The translations under genes were made by a program, and so were the position numbers. A DNA stretch of 64,000 nt, from assembly GCF_014202315.1 (NCBI RefSeq), contig NZ_JACHGN010000035.1, positions 1 to 64,000 on the forward strand, given 5' to 3'. This document shows, piece after piece, positions 23,370 to 31,958 of this stretch. The notes under the pieces are model-generated. The model saw only the letters and a list, made by a program, of their open reading frames with translations, searched no databases and had not been told where the DNA came from. The first letter of the stretch is position 1. Each line of letters opens with the position of its first letter. Source of the stretch: Thermocatellispora tengchongensis. GTDB lineage: Bacteria; Actinomycetota; Actinomycetes; Streptosporangiales; Streptosporangiaceae.

Positions 23370-23542
23370 GCCGTTGGGCGCTCGCCGAGGCTGACCTGCA
23401 CGAGCTGTTCGGCATCGACCTCGGTGAGCCCGGCCTACTGCGCGCCAGGTCCTGGCGGTGGCTGCGCACGAGACTGCACGGCCTGCTGACGTGCGACTCA
23501 CGCTTGGCCCGCGCCCTCGATCCCGGTGAGGGGCGGCGGTGA
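22860..23542 (+). CDS. Tail assembly chaperone, long form by -1 frameshift (gpGT-like)
   Basis: The second frame, ending at 23542, lies exactly -1 relative to the first and has no good start of its own. A slip at the G-rich site 23228-23234 would give about 227 residues: 125 from the first frame, then SPGPEPGDSSGSGGEIDPVT and the conserved DILSRWALAEADLHELFGID. The second half encodes the T-like domain with a helical, Trp-rich pattern (ARSWRWLRTRLHGLL). Lambda-type siphophages nearly always make these two products by programmed slippage, so the arrangement fits established biology. Confidence 0.8.
23228..23234 (+). promoter_or_regulatory. Candidate -1 frameshift (slippery) site
   Basis: The heptamer G GGG GAA, read in the frame Met-Gly-Glu, sits at the last shared point of the two chaperone frames. 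The glycine tRNA can re-pair perfectly after a -1 slip and the glutamate tRNA only partly, so the exact slip point is inferred. Confidence 0.6.
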
Positions 23543-24246
23543 AGCCGCGTGTCCTGGACGCGTTCTGCGGTGTGGGCGGGGCTACGCGCGGCTATCAGCT
23601 CGCGGGGTTCTATGTCGTCGGCGTGGACATCCGGCCGCAGCGGCGGTACTGCGGGGACGAGTTCGTGCGCGGTGACGCGGTGCGGTTCATCCGCGCTCAC
23701 GGACACGAGTTCGACTTCATCCACACTTCGCCGCCGTGCCAGGCGCACAGCACGCTGACGCTCGGCACGAACCAAGGCCGTACCTACCAGGAGCTGATCC
23801 CGGTTACGCGCCGGGAACTGCAGCGGACCGGCCGGCCGTGGGTCATCGAGAACGTCCCGACCGCGCCTATCAGGCGGGACCTGATGCTGTGCGGCGTCAT
23901 GTTCCCCGAGCTGGCTGTGCTGCGGCACCGATGGTTCGAGTTCGGGGGCATCCGCGTCGAACAGCCTGCTCACCCGCAGCACCGCGGCCGCGTCGCCGGA
24001 TATCGCCACGGCGAGTGGTTCGAGGGCCCGTACGTCGGGGTGTACGGCAAGGGCGGCGGCAAGGGTCCGGTGTCGCTGTGGCAGCAGGCCATGGGCATCG
24101 ACTGGACCAGCGCCCGCCGTGAGATCCGGCAGGCGATTCCCCCGGCCTACACCGAGCTGATCGGACGGGCTGTCCACGCCCAGCTTCCCGCCGCTGGCTT
24201 CACCCCCACCCCGAACCCCCAGGAGGTGAAACCCGAGTGGCGCTGA
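23539..24246 (+). CDS. DNA (cytosine-5) methyltransferase, short phage form
   Basis: A 235-residue enzyme from GTG 23539, overlapping the chaperone frame. Motif I is LDAFCGVGGATRG (about 6-18), the catalytic PC motif is TSPPCQAHST (about 64-73; Cys68) and ENV follows (WVIENVP, about 110-116). It is short and has little room for a target-recognition domain, like other actinophage C5 methylases. It is inserted between tail chaperone and tape measure genes and overlaps the latter by 10 nt, so it is co-expressed late. A likely role is protecting packaged DNA from restriction; there is no cognate nuclease nearby. Confidence 0.88.
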   Translation: MKPRVLDAFCGVGGATRGYQLAGFYVVGVDIRPQRRYCGDEFVRGDAVRFIRAHGHEFDFIHTSPPCQAHSTLTLGTNQGRTYQELIPVTRRELQRTGRPWVIENVPTAPIRRDLMLCGVMFPELAVLRHRWFEFGGIRVEQPAHPQHRGRVAGYRHGEWFEGPYVGVYGKGGGKGPVSLWQQAMGIDWTSARREIRQAIPPAYTELIGRAVHAQLPAAGFTPTPNPQEVKPEWR

Positions 24247-26609
24247 ATGTGGGCGAACTGTTCGCCACGATCGACGTCAAGGACCGAGGCACGAGCGTTG
24301 TGCGCCGGTTCATGACCTTCATGCGGGACTCCGCGAAGAAGCTCGACATCGACGCGGGCGGGCTCGCCAAGTCGGCCGGCTCGATGGGCGTCCAGTTCAC
24401 CGCTGCGGCGCTCAAGGCGTCCTCGATGGCGGCCTCCCTGGCGGCGGCCGCGCAGGGCGCGATCGGTCTCGGCGTGGCGCTGGCCCCGGCCGCTGGCATC
24501 ATCGCTGCTCTGCCGGGCGCGGTCGCGCTCGGGCAGGCGGCGCTGGCCACCCTCAAGCTTGCGCTGCTCGGGGTCGGCGAAGCGTTCGAGGCGGCCTTGG
24601 GCGATGACCCGAAGAAGTTCGAGGAGTCGCTGAAGGGCTTGTCCCCGGCCGCGCAGGCGGCCGCGCGTGAGCTGCGCTCGGTCAAGCCTGCGATCGACGG
24701 CCTGCGGTCCGCTGTGCAAGACGCGTTCTTCCAGCCGCTGGCTGGACATATCCGGGCGGTCGCGGACGCCGTGGTCGGGCCGCTCCAGTCCGGCATGCAG
24801 GGGGTGGCCAGGGAGTTCGGTGCCGCCGCTGTGGAGGTGGCGCGGTTCGCCTCGTCATCGGCCACGGTGTCCGCGATTTCGTCGATCTTTACCTCGCTGC
24901 GGTCAGCGGTCGCGGCGATGCAACCCGCGATCCAGCCGCTTCTGGCTGGCTTCCGCGACATCGCCGTGGTGGGTGCCGAGTTTTCGTCTGGGCTGGCTCC
25001 TGGCATCGCCGCGGCTGCACAGCGATTCGGTGAGTTCCTGTCCAATGCTGCCGATAGCGGAGCCGCTATTGGCTGGATGCAGGGAGCACTCGACGTGTTC
25101 CGGCAGCTCGGCCAGGTCGCGGGCGACGTGGTCGGCATCATCCGGTCCGTTTTCGCGGCAATGTCCACGGGCGGGTCGAACGCGCTGGGCGTGATCGGCC
25201 AGATCTTGGACCAGCTCAACGCGTTCCTCTCCTCGGCTGAGGGCCAGAGGATCTTGGTCACGATCTTCCAGTCGTTGGCGCAGGTCGGCAGCATGCTCAT
25301 GCCGATCTTCAAGGCGCTTGGTGGCGCGTTGGCGCAGGTAGCGCCGCAGGTCGCCAGCATCGCGACCGCGCTGGGTCCTGGGATCGCCGCCGCGATCTCA
25401 GCGCTTGGGCCGGCCTTGGCTGCGCTTGGACCCGGGCTTACCACGGTGGCGCAGATGCTCGCGCAGGCGTTCGCGTCGCCGGAGCTGCAGGCCGGGCTGC
25501 TCGCGCTGGGGCAAGGGCTGTCGGCGGCGCTCGCTGCGGTGGCGCCTCTGCTGCCGATCGTGGCGCAGCTCGCGGGCATCCTGGGCCAGGTCCTGGGCAT
25601 CGCCCTGCAGAACCTGTCGGCCGCACTGGGGCCGGTGATCGCCGCTTTGGCGAGCGCCCTGCAACCTGCTCTGGCTGCCGTCTCGGCCGCGTTGGCCCAG
25701 CTTGGGCCGCTGATGCAGCCCATCTATGCCGCCTTCGGTCAGATCGCGGCCGCGGTCGTGCAGCAGGTGCTGCCGCCGATCCTGCAACTGATCCCTTCGT
25801 TGCTGAATGGGCTGGTTCCTGCCTTTGCCGAGCTGGCACGGGCGACGCTGCCCGTCCTGCCGATCTTGACGGATCTGGCGGTCATGGCGATCCAGCAGGT
25901 CCTCCCTGCCCTGGTCCCGATCTTGCCCATGCTCACCAAGCTCGGAGTCGGGTTCGCCCTGTTCGGAGCCAAGGTGGCCGAGGTCGTCGGCAAGATCAAG
26001 CCGATCATCGAGGCCGGGGTCGCGGTCTTCCGCTGGATGTACAACACCCTGGTCGGCAACTCGATCATCCCCGACATGGTCAACGCGATCGGCCGCTGGA
26101 TCGGGACCACGCTGCTCGGCTGGTTCCGTGACCTGCCAGGCAAGATCAAGAGCGCGGTGTCGAATCTGGGTTCGACCGTGACCGGCATCGGACGGGACAT
26201 CGTCAACGGCATCTGGCAGGGCATCCAGTCGATGGCGGGCACCTTCTACAACCAGGTCAACTCGTTCTTCACCAACATCGTGAAGAACGTGAAGGGCGCC
26301 CTCGGCATCAAGTCGCCGTCGCGGGTGTTCGCCGAGATCGGCCGCTTCATGATGCAGGGCATGTCGGTCGGCGTCGATAAGACCGCCGGGCTCGTCGTCT
26401 CCTCGCTGAGGAAGGTGGCTTCCCTCGCAGCGAAGACGGCCATGCCAGACCTGTCGGTGCCCGGTGTGACCGTACCGGAAGGGTTCGGCGGCGGCCGTGC
26501 TCTGTCGCGGGCGGTGGTGAACGTGACCAACCACTACCCACAGGCCGAACCCACGAGCGTGACCGTGAACCGCGGGCTCCAGTACGTGGGCGCGATGGGG
26601 GTGATCTGA
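24237..26609 (+). CDS. Tape measure protein
   Basis: A 790-residue protein from GTG 24237 that sets tail length. It begins with NVGELFATIDVKDRGTSVVR and is then Ala/Leu-rich with long hydrophobic helices (about 60-620), many of repetitive APQVA/ALGPALA type. The C-terminal part has ALGIKSPSRVFAEIGRFM and GVDKTAGLV, a widely conserved tape-measure ending. At about 0.15 nm per residue of helix it would imply a tail near 115-120 nm (an estimate only). A copy of the dispersed palindrome lies inside the gene at 25050. Confidence 0.92.
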   Translation: MALNVGELFATIDVKDRGTSVVRRFMTFMRDSAKKLDIDAGGLAKSAGSMGVQFTAAALKASSMAASLAAAAQGAIGLGVALAPAAGIIAALPGAVALGQAALATLKLALLGVGEAFEAALGDDPKKFEESLKGLSPAAQAAARELRSVKPAIDGLRSAVQDAFFQPLAGHIRAVADAVVGPLQSGMQGVAREFGAAAVEVARFASSSATVSAISSIFTSLRSAVAAMQPAIQPLLAGFRDIAVVGAEFSSGLAPGIAAAAQRFGEFLSNAADSGAAIGWMQGALDVFRQLGQVAGDVVGIIRSVFAAMSTGGSNALGVIGQILDQLNAFLSSAEGQRILVTIFQSLAQVGSMLMPIFKALGGALAQVAPQVASIATALGPGIAAAISALGPALAALGPGLTTVAQMLAQAFASPELQAGLLALGQGLSAALAAVAPLLPIVAQLAGILGQVLGIALQNLSAALGPVIAALASALQPALAAVSAALAQLGPLMQPIYAAFGQIAAAVVQQVLPPILQLIPSLLNGLVPAFAELARATLPVLPILTDLAVMAIQQVLPALVPILPMLTKLGVGFALFGAKVAEVVGKIKPIIEAGVAVFRWMYNTLVGNSIIPDMVNAIGRWIGTTLLGWFRDLPGKIKSAVSNLGSTVTGIGRDIVNGIWQGIQSMAGTFYNQVNSFFTNIVKNVKGALGIKSPSRVFAEIGRFMMQGMSVGVDKTAGLVVSSLRKVASLAAKTAMPDLSVPGVTVPEGFGGGRALSRAVVNVTNHYPQAEPTSVTVNRGLQYVGAMGVI
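25050..25073. repeat. Dispersed palindrome copy 4 (inside tape measure gene)
   Basis: GCCGATAGCGG at 25050-25060, then AG, then a right arm (25063-25073) that matches except for one G:T wobble. It is in frame and encodes roughly ADSGAAIG. Confidence 0.85.
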
Positions 26610-26610
26610 G

Positions 26611-27480
26611 GTGCCGAGCTACTCACTCGACGGGGTGCCGCTCGACCACCCGGCCGGCTGCTGGACGCTGAAGCGGGGCACCCAGCGCAGGCCGCTGCCC
26701 GGCGCGCGGGCCGTGAAGGTCAGCGTGCCGGGCCGGCACGGCGACATCCCGGTCGTCGGGCTCGACCTGGAGGCCACGACGATCGGTCTGACCTTCAAGG
26801 TCACCTCGGCCACCCCTTCGGGGGCGGACGGCGGCTACGAGCAGATGGAGCGGAACCTGGAGGCCCTGGCGGCGCTTCTGGGGGTGCGGCATCGGCTGAT
26901 GAAGCTGCGCTATCAGGCAGGAGCCATCGTCCGCGTCGCCGACGTGATGATCACCGCGAACTCCGAGCCGGAGGTCAACACCGGGGCTGCGACCGCGAGG
27001 CTCACTGCAGTGGTTGAGGTGCCGGGCGCGCTGTGGCGGGACGAGGCCGACTCCACGTGGGCTGGCGCACCCAACCAGCTCGCCCAGGCGGTGACCACGC
27101 TCGCAGGCTCGACCGGGCCGATCATCGACGCGCTGCTGCGCTTCACCGGCCCGGCCGTGCAGCCGTCCATCGGGGACGTTGCCACGGGGGGGTGGGTGCT
27201 GCGCCCGGGAGGTCTGCTGGCAGGGGAGCGGCTGCTGATCGACTGTGGCCGCATGCAGGCCGCAAAGGTGACGACCGACACGTGGGACTTGGCCGCCGGG
27301 ACCGACGTGACGGGAGAGATTGACGCGATTGGCCCTGGCTCGCAGTTCCGTTGGCTGCACCTGACGCCCGCCGTTGCAGTGGCCGATCCTTTCTCCCGCG
27401 CGGTGCTGATCTCCACGTCCGCCACGGGCACGAACGCCTCGTCGCAGGTGGAGATCCGCGCTCGCCGCGCCTACCTGTGA
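26611..27480 (+). CDS. Distal tail protein (Dit-like)
   Basis: A 289-residue protein from GTG 26611, two bases after the tape measure stop. N-terminal half (DGVPLDHPAGCWTLKRGTQR, VSVPGRHGDIPVV) matches the ring-forming domain of siphophage distal tail proteins. The C-terminal half is a beta-sandwich (RLLIDCGRMQAAKVTTDTWD). It connects tube to tip. The 3' end overlaps a small minus-strand frame, and the next tail gene is 1.1 kb away, an unusual interruption of the tail operon. Confidence 0.82.
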   Translation: MPSYSLDGVPLDHPAGCWTLKRGTQRRPLPGARAVKVSVPGRHGDIPVVGLDLEATTIGLTFKVTSATPSGADGGYEQMERNLEALAALLGVRHRLMKLRYQAGAIVRVADVMITANSEPEVNTGAATARLTAVVEVPGALWRDEADSTWAGAPNQLAQAVTTLAGSTGPIIDALLRFTGPAVQPSIGDVATGGWVLRPGGLLAGERLLIDCGRMQAAKVTTDTWDLAAGTDVTGEIDAIGPGSQFRWLHLTPAVAVADPFSRAVLISTSATGTNASSQVEIRARRAYL

Positions 27481-27644
27481 TCGGTCCTCGCCCTGCTCTG
27501 CTCGGCGGCGGCCGTCAGTCGTTCCGCGAGGAGATCGGCGTCGTCGGCGTCGAGTTCGGGCGGCCATACGGCCGGGATCATGATGATGCGGCCGCGCGGA
27601 GTCACATGGACGTCGATCGGGGGATGTGAGGTGTGAGTGATCAC
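27471..27644 (-). CDS. Possible small antisense protein in tail region
   Basis: A 57-residue reading frame from GTG 27644, overlapping the 3' end of the distal tail gene by 10 nt. The product contains PPIDVHVTPRGRIIMIPAVW and an acidic helical end and is more protein-like than the other frames here. It lacks a clear ribosome site. It could be a small lysogenic-phase gene (moron). Confidence 0.4.
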   Translation of the reverse strand: MITHTSHPPIDVHVTPRGRIIMIPAVWPPELDADDADLLAERLTAAAEQSRARTDHR

Positions 27645-27659
27645 GATGCAGCCATTGTC

Positions 27660-27695
27660 GCAGGTCGGCAGTCATACGAGCGACTCCCGACCTGC
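27660..27695. terminator. Hairpin in tail intergenic region
   Basis: GCAGGTCGG (27660-27668) and CCGACCTGC (27687-27695) pair perfectly over an 18-nt loop. It could stop transcription from the distal tail gene. Confidence 0.45.
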
Positions 27696-27729
27696 GCCCT
27701 GGTCATCGAGTAGGTTTCTCCGGGCGACG

Positions 27730-27867
27730 TCAGCCGATCGTGAAGCTCATCACCGCGCCGTACCGCACGAGCACGATCACGACGACCAGGATCAGGATGA
27801 CGACCCAGGCGAACTGAGCGACTGGCTTCGGCACGGTGACATTGAAGGAGACGCCAAAGAGCTCCAC
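27730..27867 (-). CDS. Small single-pass membrane protein (moron-like)
   Basis: A 45-residue protein from GTG 27867 with GGAAGGGG 8 nt upstream. It has a short beta-like start (VELFGVSFNVTVPKPVAQ) and then a strong membrane helix (FAWVVILILVVVIVLV) with a small C-terminal tail. It lies antisense to the tail operon, flanked by hairpins, which is typical of independently expressed prophage cargo genes. Function unknown. Confidence 0.6.
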   Translation of the reverse strand: MELFGVSFNVTVPKPVAQFAWVVILILVVVIVLVRYGAVMSFTIG

Positions 27868-28011
27868 TGCGAAGCCCCTTCCCGCGGGCGTACGCCCGCA
27901 TTCGCTAGCCAACATGTGGCCGGACCTGGGGCAACCCTGCACGATGGACGCTACACTGGAGCTGTTCAACTACCAGGTATCCGTTTTGTGACCCAGGTCC
28001 GGCTGATACCC

Positions 28012-28050
28012 AAAGGCCCCGCTCCTCTCTGCAGGAGGGTCGGGGCCTTT
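28012..28050. terminator. Strong hairpin terminator
   Basis: AAAGGCCCCG (28012-28021) and CGGGGCCTTT (28041-28050) pair over 10 nt and can work in both directions. It isolates the tail-tip genes from upstream transcription, so the 28581 gene needs its own promoter or antitermination. Confidence 0.85.
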
Positions 28051-28200
28051 CGGCTGCGTCGATAATACTGCCCCGGGCGTTGGGAGAGTGCGGTTTCCCC
28101 ATAGAGTCGCGGAAAAGCTAGGCGGCGCCTGCTGGCCTGGCTAAACGCTACCATCCAGCTAGTTCTACTGGAGTGGTACCACGCGAATGGGGGCGGCGTT

Positions 28201-28320
28201 GTGGCGCATGATGATGCATTCCGACACCGCCTCGGCGACGACTTAACCATTATCTTTCGTGCACTTATTTTCGCGGCCAATATTGCAGTCATTAAGTTGC
28301 TGATTTCTCGAGCCGTTTAG
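28201..28320 (+). CDS. Possible tiny membrane peptide
   Basis: A 39-residue frame from GTG 28201 (GGGGGCGG upstream) reads VAHDDAFRHRLGDDLTIIFR and then a hydrophobic helix (ALIFAANIAVIKLLI). It lies in the AT-rich island and stops within the tandem repeat. The frame is open upstream to about 28104. Support is only the membrane-like pattern. Confidence 0.25.
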   Translation: MAHDDAFRHRLGDDLTIIFRALIFAANIAVIKLLISRAV

Positions 28321-28352
28321 TATTGCGATTTTCTCGAGCCGCTTAGTATCGC
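28302..28352. repeat. Tandem 25/26-bp repeat in AT-rich island
   Basis: Two adjacent units of the form GATTTCTCGAGCCG, then TTTAGTATTGC or CTTAGTATCGC (28302-28326 and 28327-28352). The second has one extra T, and a partial third GATTT follows. They sit in the most AT-rich part of the tail region, 230 bp before the tail-tip gene. Around them (28051-28580) nothing else is supported except the tiny frame at 28201. Confidence 0.7.
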
Positions 28353-28580
28353 GATTTGTTATGCGTGGGGTCTCGTTGGTAGTTGGAGGTGCAGTGTCTC
28401 GCGAAGGGCCCTGTGTGTCCCTCAGGGCGACGCTGAGGCGATTTGGGGCAAAGCGGGCGGGCGGGTCGATCATAAATCGAACCCATGTACGTATCCCCGC
28501 AAAGAGCAGTCCGCCGATGACCAGGGCGGTGCGACGTTAACGAAACCACCGGTACCTAACGTCTCGGGCAAGGAGGGCCG

Positions 28581-31310
28581 GTGTTCGATCTTCGGCTCGT
28601 TGCCTATGCACCCTTCGGCGGCCAGCTCGGCGTTCTCCCACACCCGCTCTCGGTCGAAACGGGCTGGCCGCTCAACGACGTACCGTCGCTCAAGCTGGCC
28701 TACACGACCACGGCGGTCGGCGCGGGTCTGCTCGACCAGCCGTGTGAGATCGCCGTTCAGTGGAGCACGGACGGCTACGTCTGGACCGAGGCTCCTGACT
28801 CGCGGTTCTTGCGCATCAAGCGCCGCGGCGACGACGCCGACCCGACCGGCCTTGCCCGGTTCGAGCTGCCGGGCTTCGCGTGGATGCTCCGCAAGGTCGT
28901 GCTCTATCCGGGGACGGCGCCTCTGGTGGACGGCAAGCGAGCGTTCCTATCCGCGACCGCGGGCGCGATCCTGCAGACGTTCATCGCCGAGGCCAAGGGA
29001 CGCGGCGCAGTGCCCGGCCTCACCTGGGACTTCACGCCGACGACGGACAGCGCTGGCGCGGCGTGGGACAAGGTTCTCACCATCTATTACCAGCCCGGCA
29101 TGGACGCGCTCACGGCGCTGCTGAACCTCGCTGAGCAGGGCGTGTGCGACTTCCAAGTCAGCGGCCGCACCGTCCAGGTGTTCAACGCCGACACGGTGAT
29201 GGAGCGCGACCTGGCGTCCGGGCCTGGCCCAGTGGACCTGCGGTACGGCCGCGACATCGCCGAGGCACCCGACGACGGCACGTTGGAGGACGTCGCCTCG
29301 TCGGTGCTAGTCGTGGGTGACAACGGGCTCGTCAAGACGTTCACCAATCCTGCGGCGGTGCAGCCGTGGGGGCCGTGGGAGACCTACGTCGGCCACGGCG
29401 GCGTCTCCGATGAGGGCACCGCGACGATCCTCGCGCAGTCCGCACTCGAACGCGCCGGGGCGGAGCGGGTGCAGCGGACGCGAGGCATCGTCCTGTACGG
29501 CGCGCGCTGGCTGCCGCTCAAGGACTACCGGCCCGGTGACCGGGTGCTCGCCCCTGGGGACGATGGCGCGCTGGAGTCGCTGCGGGTCCGTCAGGTGACG
29601 TTGGCCCGCAACAGCTCGGGCGTGCTTGGCGGTTCGCTGGTCCTCAATGATCGCTTTCTTGAGCGGGAGATCCGCTTGGCCCGCCGCACGGCAGGCATCG
29701 TCGGTGGCTCGACGGCGGACGGAGGGTCAGGCGCGCGACCGGCCCCAGAGGCTCCAGAGCCGCGTACTCCGGCGGCACCAGCCGGGCTGATCGTGAATCC
29801 GATCGCGTACATCGACGAGCATGGACTGCCGCAAGGGCAGGTGACGGTCACATGGGGCGCGGTCACCTCCGACGTCGGCGGGGTCGCGCTGAACGTCGGC
29901 GGCTACGAGCTGTTCATGCGGATCAACGAGAGCGGCGCGCCGTGGTTCCTTGTCACCTCGACCGAGGCTGGCGACACCACGGCGACGTACTCGCCGCTCG
30001 TCATTGGCACTGAGTACGCCTTCAAGGTGCGAGCGGTTAACCTCGGCAAGACTGGGCCGTTCTCGTCTGTGGCGGCGGTGACAATCCCCGACGATGCCGA
30101 CGCGCCGCCCGTGCCGACCGCGCCCCAACTGTCCACACGGCTCGGCGTGGTCAGGGTCACCTGGAACGGGCTCGGCGCTGGCGCGGTGCCGATGCCGTCC
30201 GACTTCCTGCACGTCCGCGTCTGGATGCAAGACCCGCTCGCGCCCGGCTGGTCGGAGATCGGCATCCTAGGCGAGGCCGGGGCGATCCTCGTGCCGAACC
30301 TGCCATACGGCGCGGACCGGCAGTTCCGATTCACGGCCCGCGACAGGTCCGGCAATGAGTCGAGTCCGTCTGCGTCGGCGACGATCGCCGCGGTGCAGCT
30401 CGTGACCGGCGACGCCGCCAATGAGAGCATCACGACGGGCGCGCTGGCGGCCAACGCGGTCACCGCCGACAAGCTGGCCGCGGGGGCGGTCGAGGCCGAG
30501 CACATCACGGCTGGCGCGGTCGTGGCCGACAAGCTCGCCGCGGTGCTAACGCTGTCCACGAGAGTGGTCGCGGGCAGCGCATCCGGGGCGCGGGTGGAGC
30601 TGAACAGCTCGGGCCTGACGGCCTTCAACGCGTCCGGCCAGCAGACGGCAAGCATCTCAGCGTCCACCGGCGCGGTCTCCATTGTCGGCCAGCTCGCATC
30701 GGGGGTGACCGGGGCACGCGTCGTGGTCAACCCCGCAGGGGCGGCCAACCCGGAGATTCGCTTCATCCCCGGCAGCGGGACCAACCAGTCGCGGATCTAC
30801 AGCGACGGTTCCCGCTTCACGGGCGAGGCGACGCTGGTCATGGAGTCCGGCACCAACCAGGCGGGCACCGCGATGTGCCGACTGATCCATGCGGCCGGCT
30901 TCTGGCAGGCGGCGATCCTGAACCCATCGAACGGTGAGCAGCGCGGCGGGGTCGTGTCGGTAGTGGAGAACCAGGCGTCGATCGGGTGGGTGCACCCGAC
31001 GCAGGATGACCAGCTCCTCGTGTTCGACCCGTCCGGGACGTTTCACCGCGGCACGTGGCAGTTCACATCGGCGGAGTCCGGGCTGATCATGCTTGAGGTG
31101 GCGATCACCGGTAACGGCACCTACCACGTCGTGAACCTGGGGTACACGATGCTGACCGTCCCGAAATGCGTGTGGTCGGCGCAGACAACGGCTCCCGGCC
31201 CGGCCCCCACGGACCTGTACATCCACAGCCGCACGCAGAGCACATTGTTCTTCCGCACGGGCACTGCGCCGACGTCCACCCTGCTCATCGCCCTGTGGGC
31301 CTGGCGTTAA
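28581..31310 (+). CDS. Tail-tip/receptor-binding protein, copy 1
   Basis: A 909-residue protein from GTG 28581 (AAGGAGGG upstream). Order: an N-terminal hub-like region of about 370 residues (LRLVAYAPFGGQLGVLPHPL ... RQVTLARNSSGVLGGSLVLN), a Gly/Pro hinge near 375-395, two fibronectin-III-like domains (GGYELFMRINESGAPW, YGADRQFRFTARDRSGNESS), a heptad-like ladder of AVTADKLAAGAVEAEHITAG type (about 615-655), and a distinct C-terminal domain (about 700-909) that probably contacts the host. The first 600 residues are closely related to those of 31936-34713. The C-terminal receptor part has diverged. Confidence 0.88.
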   Translation: MFDLRLVAYAPFGGQLGVLPHPLSVETGWPLNDVPSLKLAYTTTAVGAGLLDQPCEIAVQWSTDGYVWTEAPDSRFLRIKRRGDDADPTGLARFELPGFAWMLRKVVLYPGTAPLVDGKRAFLSATAGAILQTFIAEAKGRGAVPGLTWDFTPTTDSAGAAWDKVLTIYYQPGMDALTALLNLAEQGVCDFQVSGRTVQVFNADTVMERDLASGPGPVDLRYGRDIAEAPDDGTLEDVASSVLVVGDNGLVKTFTNPAAVQPWGPWETYVGHGGVSDEGTATILAQSALERAGAERVQRTRGIVLYGARWLPLKDYRPGDRVLAPGDDGALESLRVRQVTLARNSSGVLGGSLVLNDRFLEREIRLARRTAGIVGGSTADGGSGARPAPEAPEPRTPAAPAGLIVNPIAYIDEHGLPQGQVTVTWGAVTSDVGGVALNVGGYELFMRINESGAPWFLVTSTEAGDTTATYSPLVIGTEYAFKVRAVNLGKTGPFSSVAAVTIPDDADAPPVPTAPQLSTRLGVVRVTWNGLGAGAVPMPSDFLHVRVWMQDPLAPGWSEIGILGEAGAILVPNLPYGADRQFRFTARDRSGNESSPSASATIAAVQLVTGDAANESITTGALAANAVTADKLAAGAVEAEHITAGAVVADKLAAVLTLSTRVVAGSASGARVELNSSGLTAFNASGQQTASISASTGAVSIVGQLASGVTGARVVVNPAGAANPEIRFIPGSGTNQSRIYSDGSRFTGEATLVMESGTNQAGTAMCRLIHAAGFWQAAILNPSNGEQRGGVVSVVENQASIGWVHPTQDDQLLVFDPSGTFHRGTWQFTSAESGLIMLEVAITGNGTYHVVNLGYTMLTVPKCVWSAQTTAPGPAPTDLYIHSRTQSTLFFRTGTAPTSTLLIALWAWR

Positions 31311-31320
31311 GGAGATTCGC

Positions 31321-31794
31321 ATGCCGGACCAGTGGCAGGTCACCCAGGTCATCGAGACAGGCGACACATCGGGTCGGATCGAGGCGTGGGAGATCACGAT
31401 CTCCCGGCCGGCCGATGGGGAGTCGGTGTCGCTATGGCTGCCGAAGATGGCGATCGAGAACACCGCCGTCGCGTACGGCCTGACCTCGGCCGACGAGGCA
31501 ATCGACGTGATCCTGCACCAGACGATGCTGCCCATCTACGCCCCGGATGACCAAGAGCCGAACCCATGGCAGGTGGCTGGCGAGCAGGCCCGCGCCACGG
31601 TGCTGGAGCGGGTCGAGCGGTGCAAACGCGATCACGCGACGGTCACGACGGCCGTACCGAAGGGCCGCACGTCGGCCGCGCGGAAGGCGGCCGACGTCCT
31701 CGCGCCGTTGCGCTCGCACGTGCGGATCGACTCGGTGAAGTGCGCGGCCGCCCGGCTGGAGCAGCAGCGGGCGCTTCTGCGGGCGGGGGCGTGA
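31321..31794 (+). CDS. Tail-tip accessory protein, copy 1
   Basis: A 157-residue protein from ATG 31321 (AAGGAG upstream), 10 bases after the tip gene. It contains MAIENTAVAYGLTSADEAID, then VILHQTMLPIYAPDDQEPNP, then a basic helical end. The 34729-35388 product shares the core AxYGI/L...D...DVIL...P and WQ, which supports duplication of a two-gene unit. Possibly a chaperone or assembly factor for the tip. Confidence 0.7.
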   Translation: MPDQWQVTQVIETGDTSGRIEAWEITISRPADGESVSLWLPKMAIENTAVAYGLTSADEAIDVILHQTMLPIYAPDDQEPNPWQVAGEQARATVLERVERCKRDHATVTTAVPKGRTSAARKAADVLAPLRSHVRIDSVKCAAARLEQQRALLRAGA

Positions 31795-31958
31795 TGCAGG
31801 ACCTGGTGGTCGAGCCCGGCCGGATCATCACCGTGCTGCGGCGCCGGGTAGAGGAGCTGACCTACGAGAACGCTGTGCTGTCCGCAGCCGTGGATCAGCA
31901 GCGCGAGGAAATCAACGCTCTGAGGGGGGCCAACGGTGCAGGTGATCGTCCCGGGTAG
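31794..31958 (+). CDS. Short coiled-coil peptide between tip modules
   Basis: A 54-residue protein from ATG 31794, coupled to the previous stop and overlapping the second tip gene by 23 nt. It is nearly all coiled coil: VLRRRVEELTYENAVLSAAV then DQQREEINALRG. A small assembly or trimerisation factor is possible. Confidence 0.6.
   Translation: MQDLVVEPGRIITVLRRRVEELTYENAVLSAAVDQQREEINALRGANGAGDRPG

Noticed and set aside
27966-28292. 108-codon minus-strand frame in the tail gap
   Set aside because: It runs through the perfect hairpin at 28012-28050 and has no recognisable fold or ribosome site.
28302-28352. CRISPR array
   Set aside because: Only two adjacent repeat units without spacers; no cas genes nearby.
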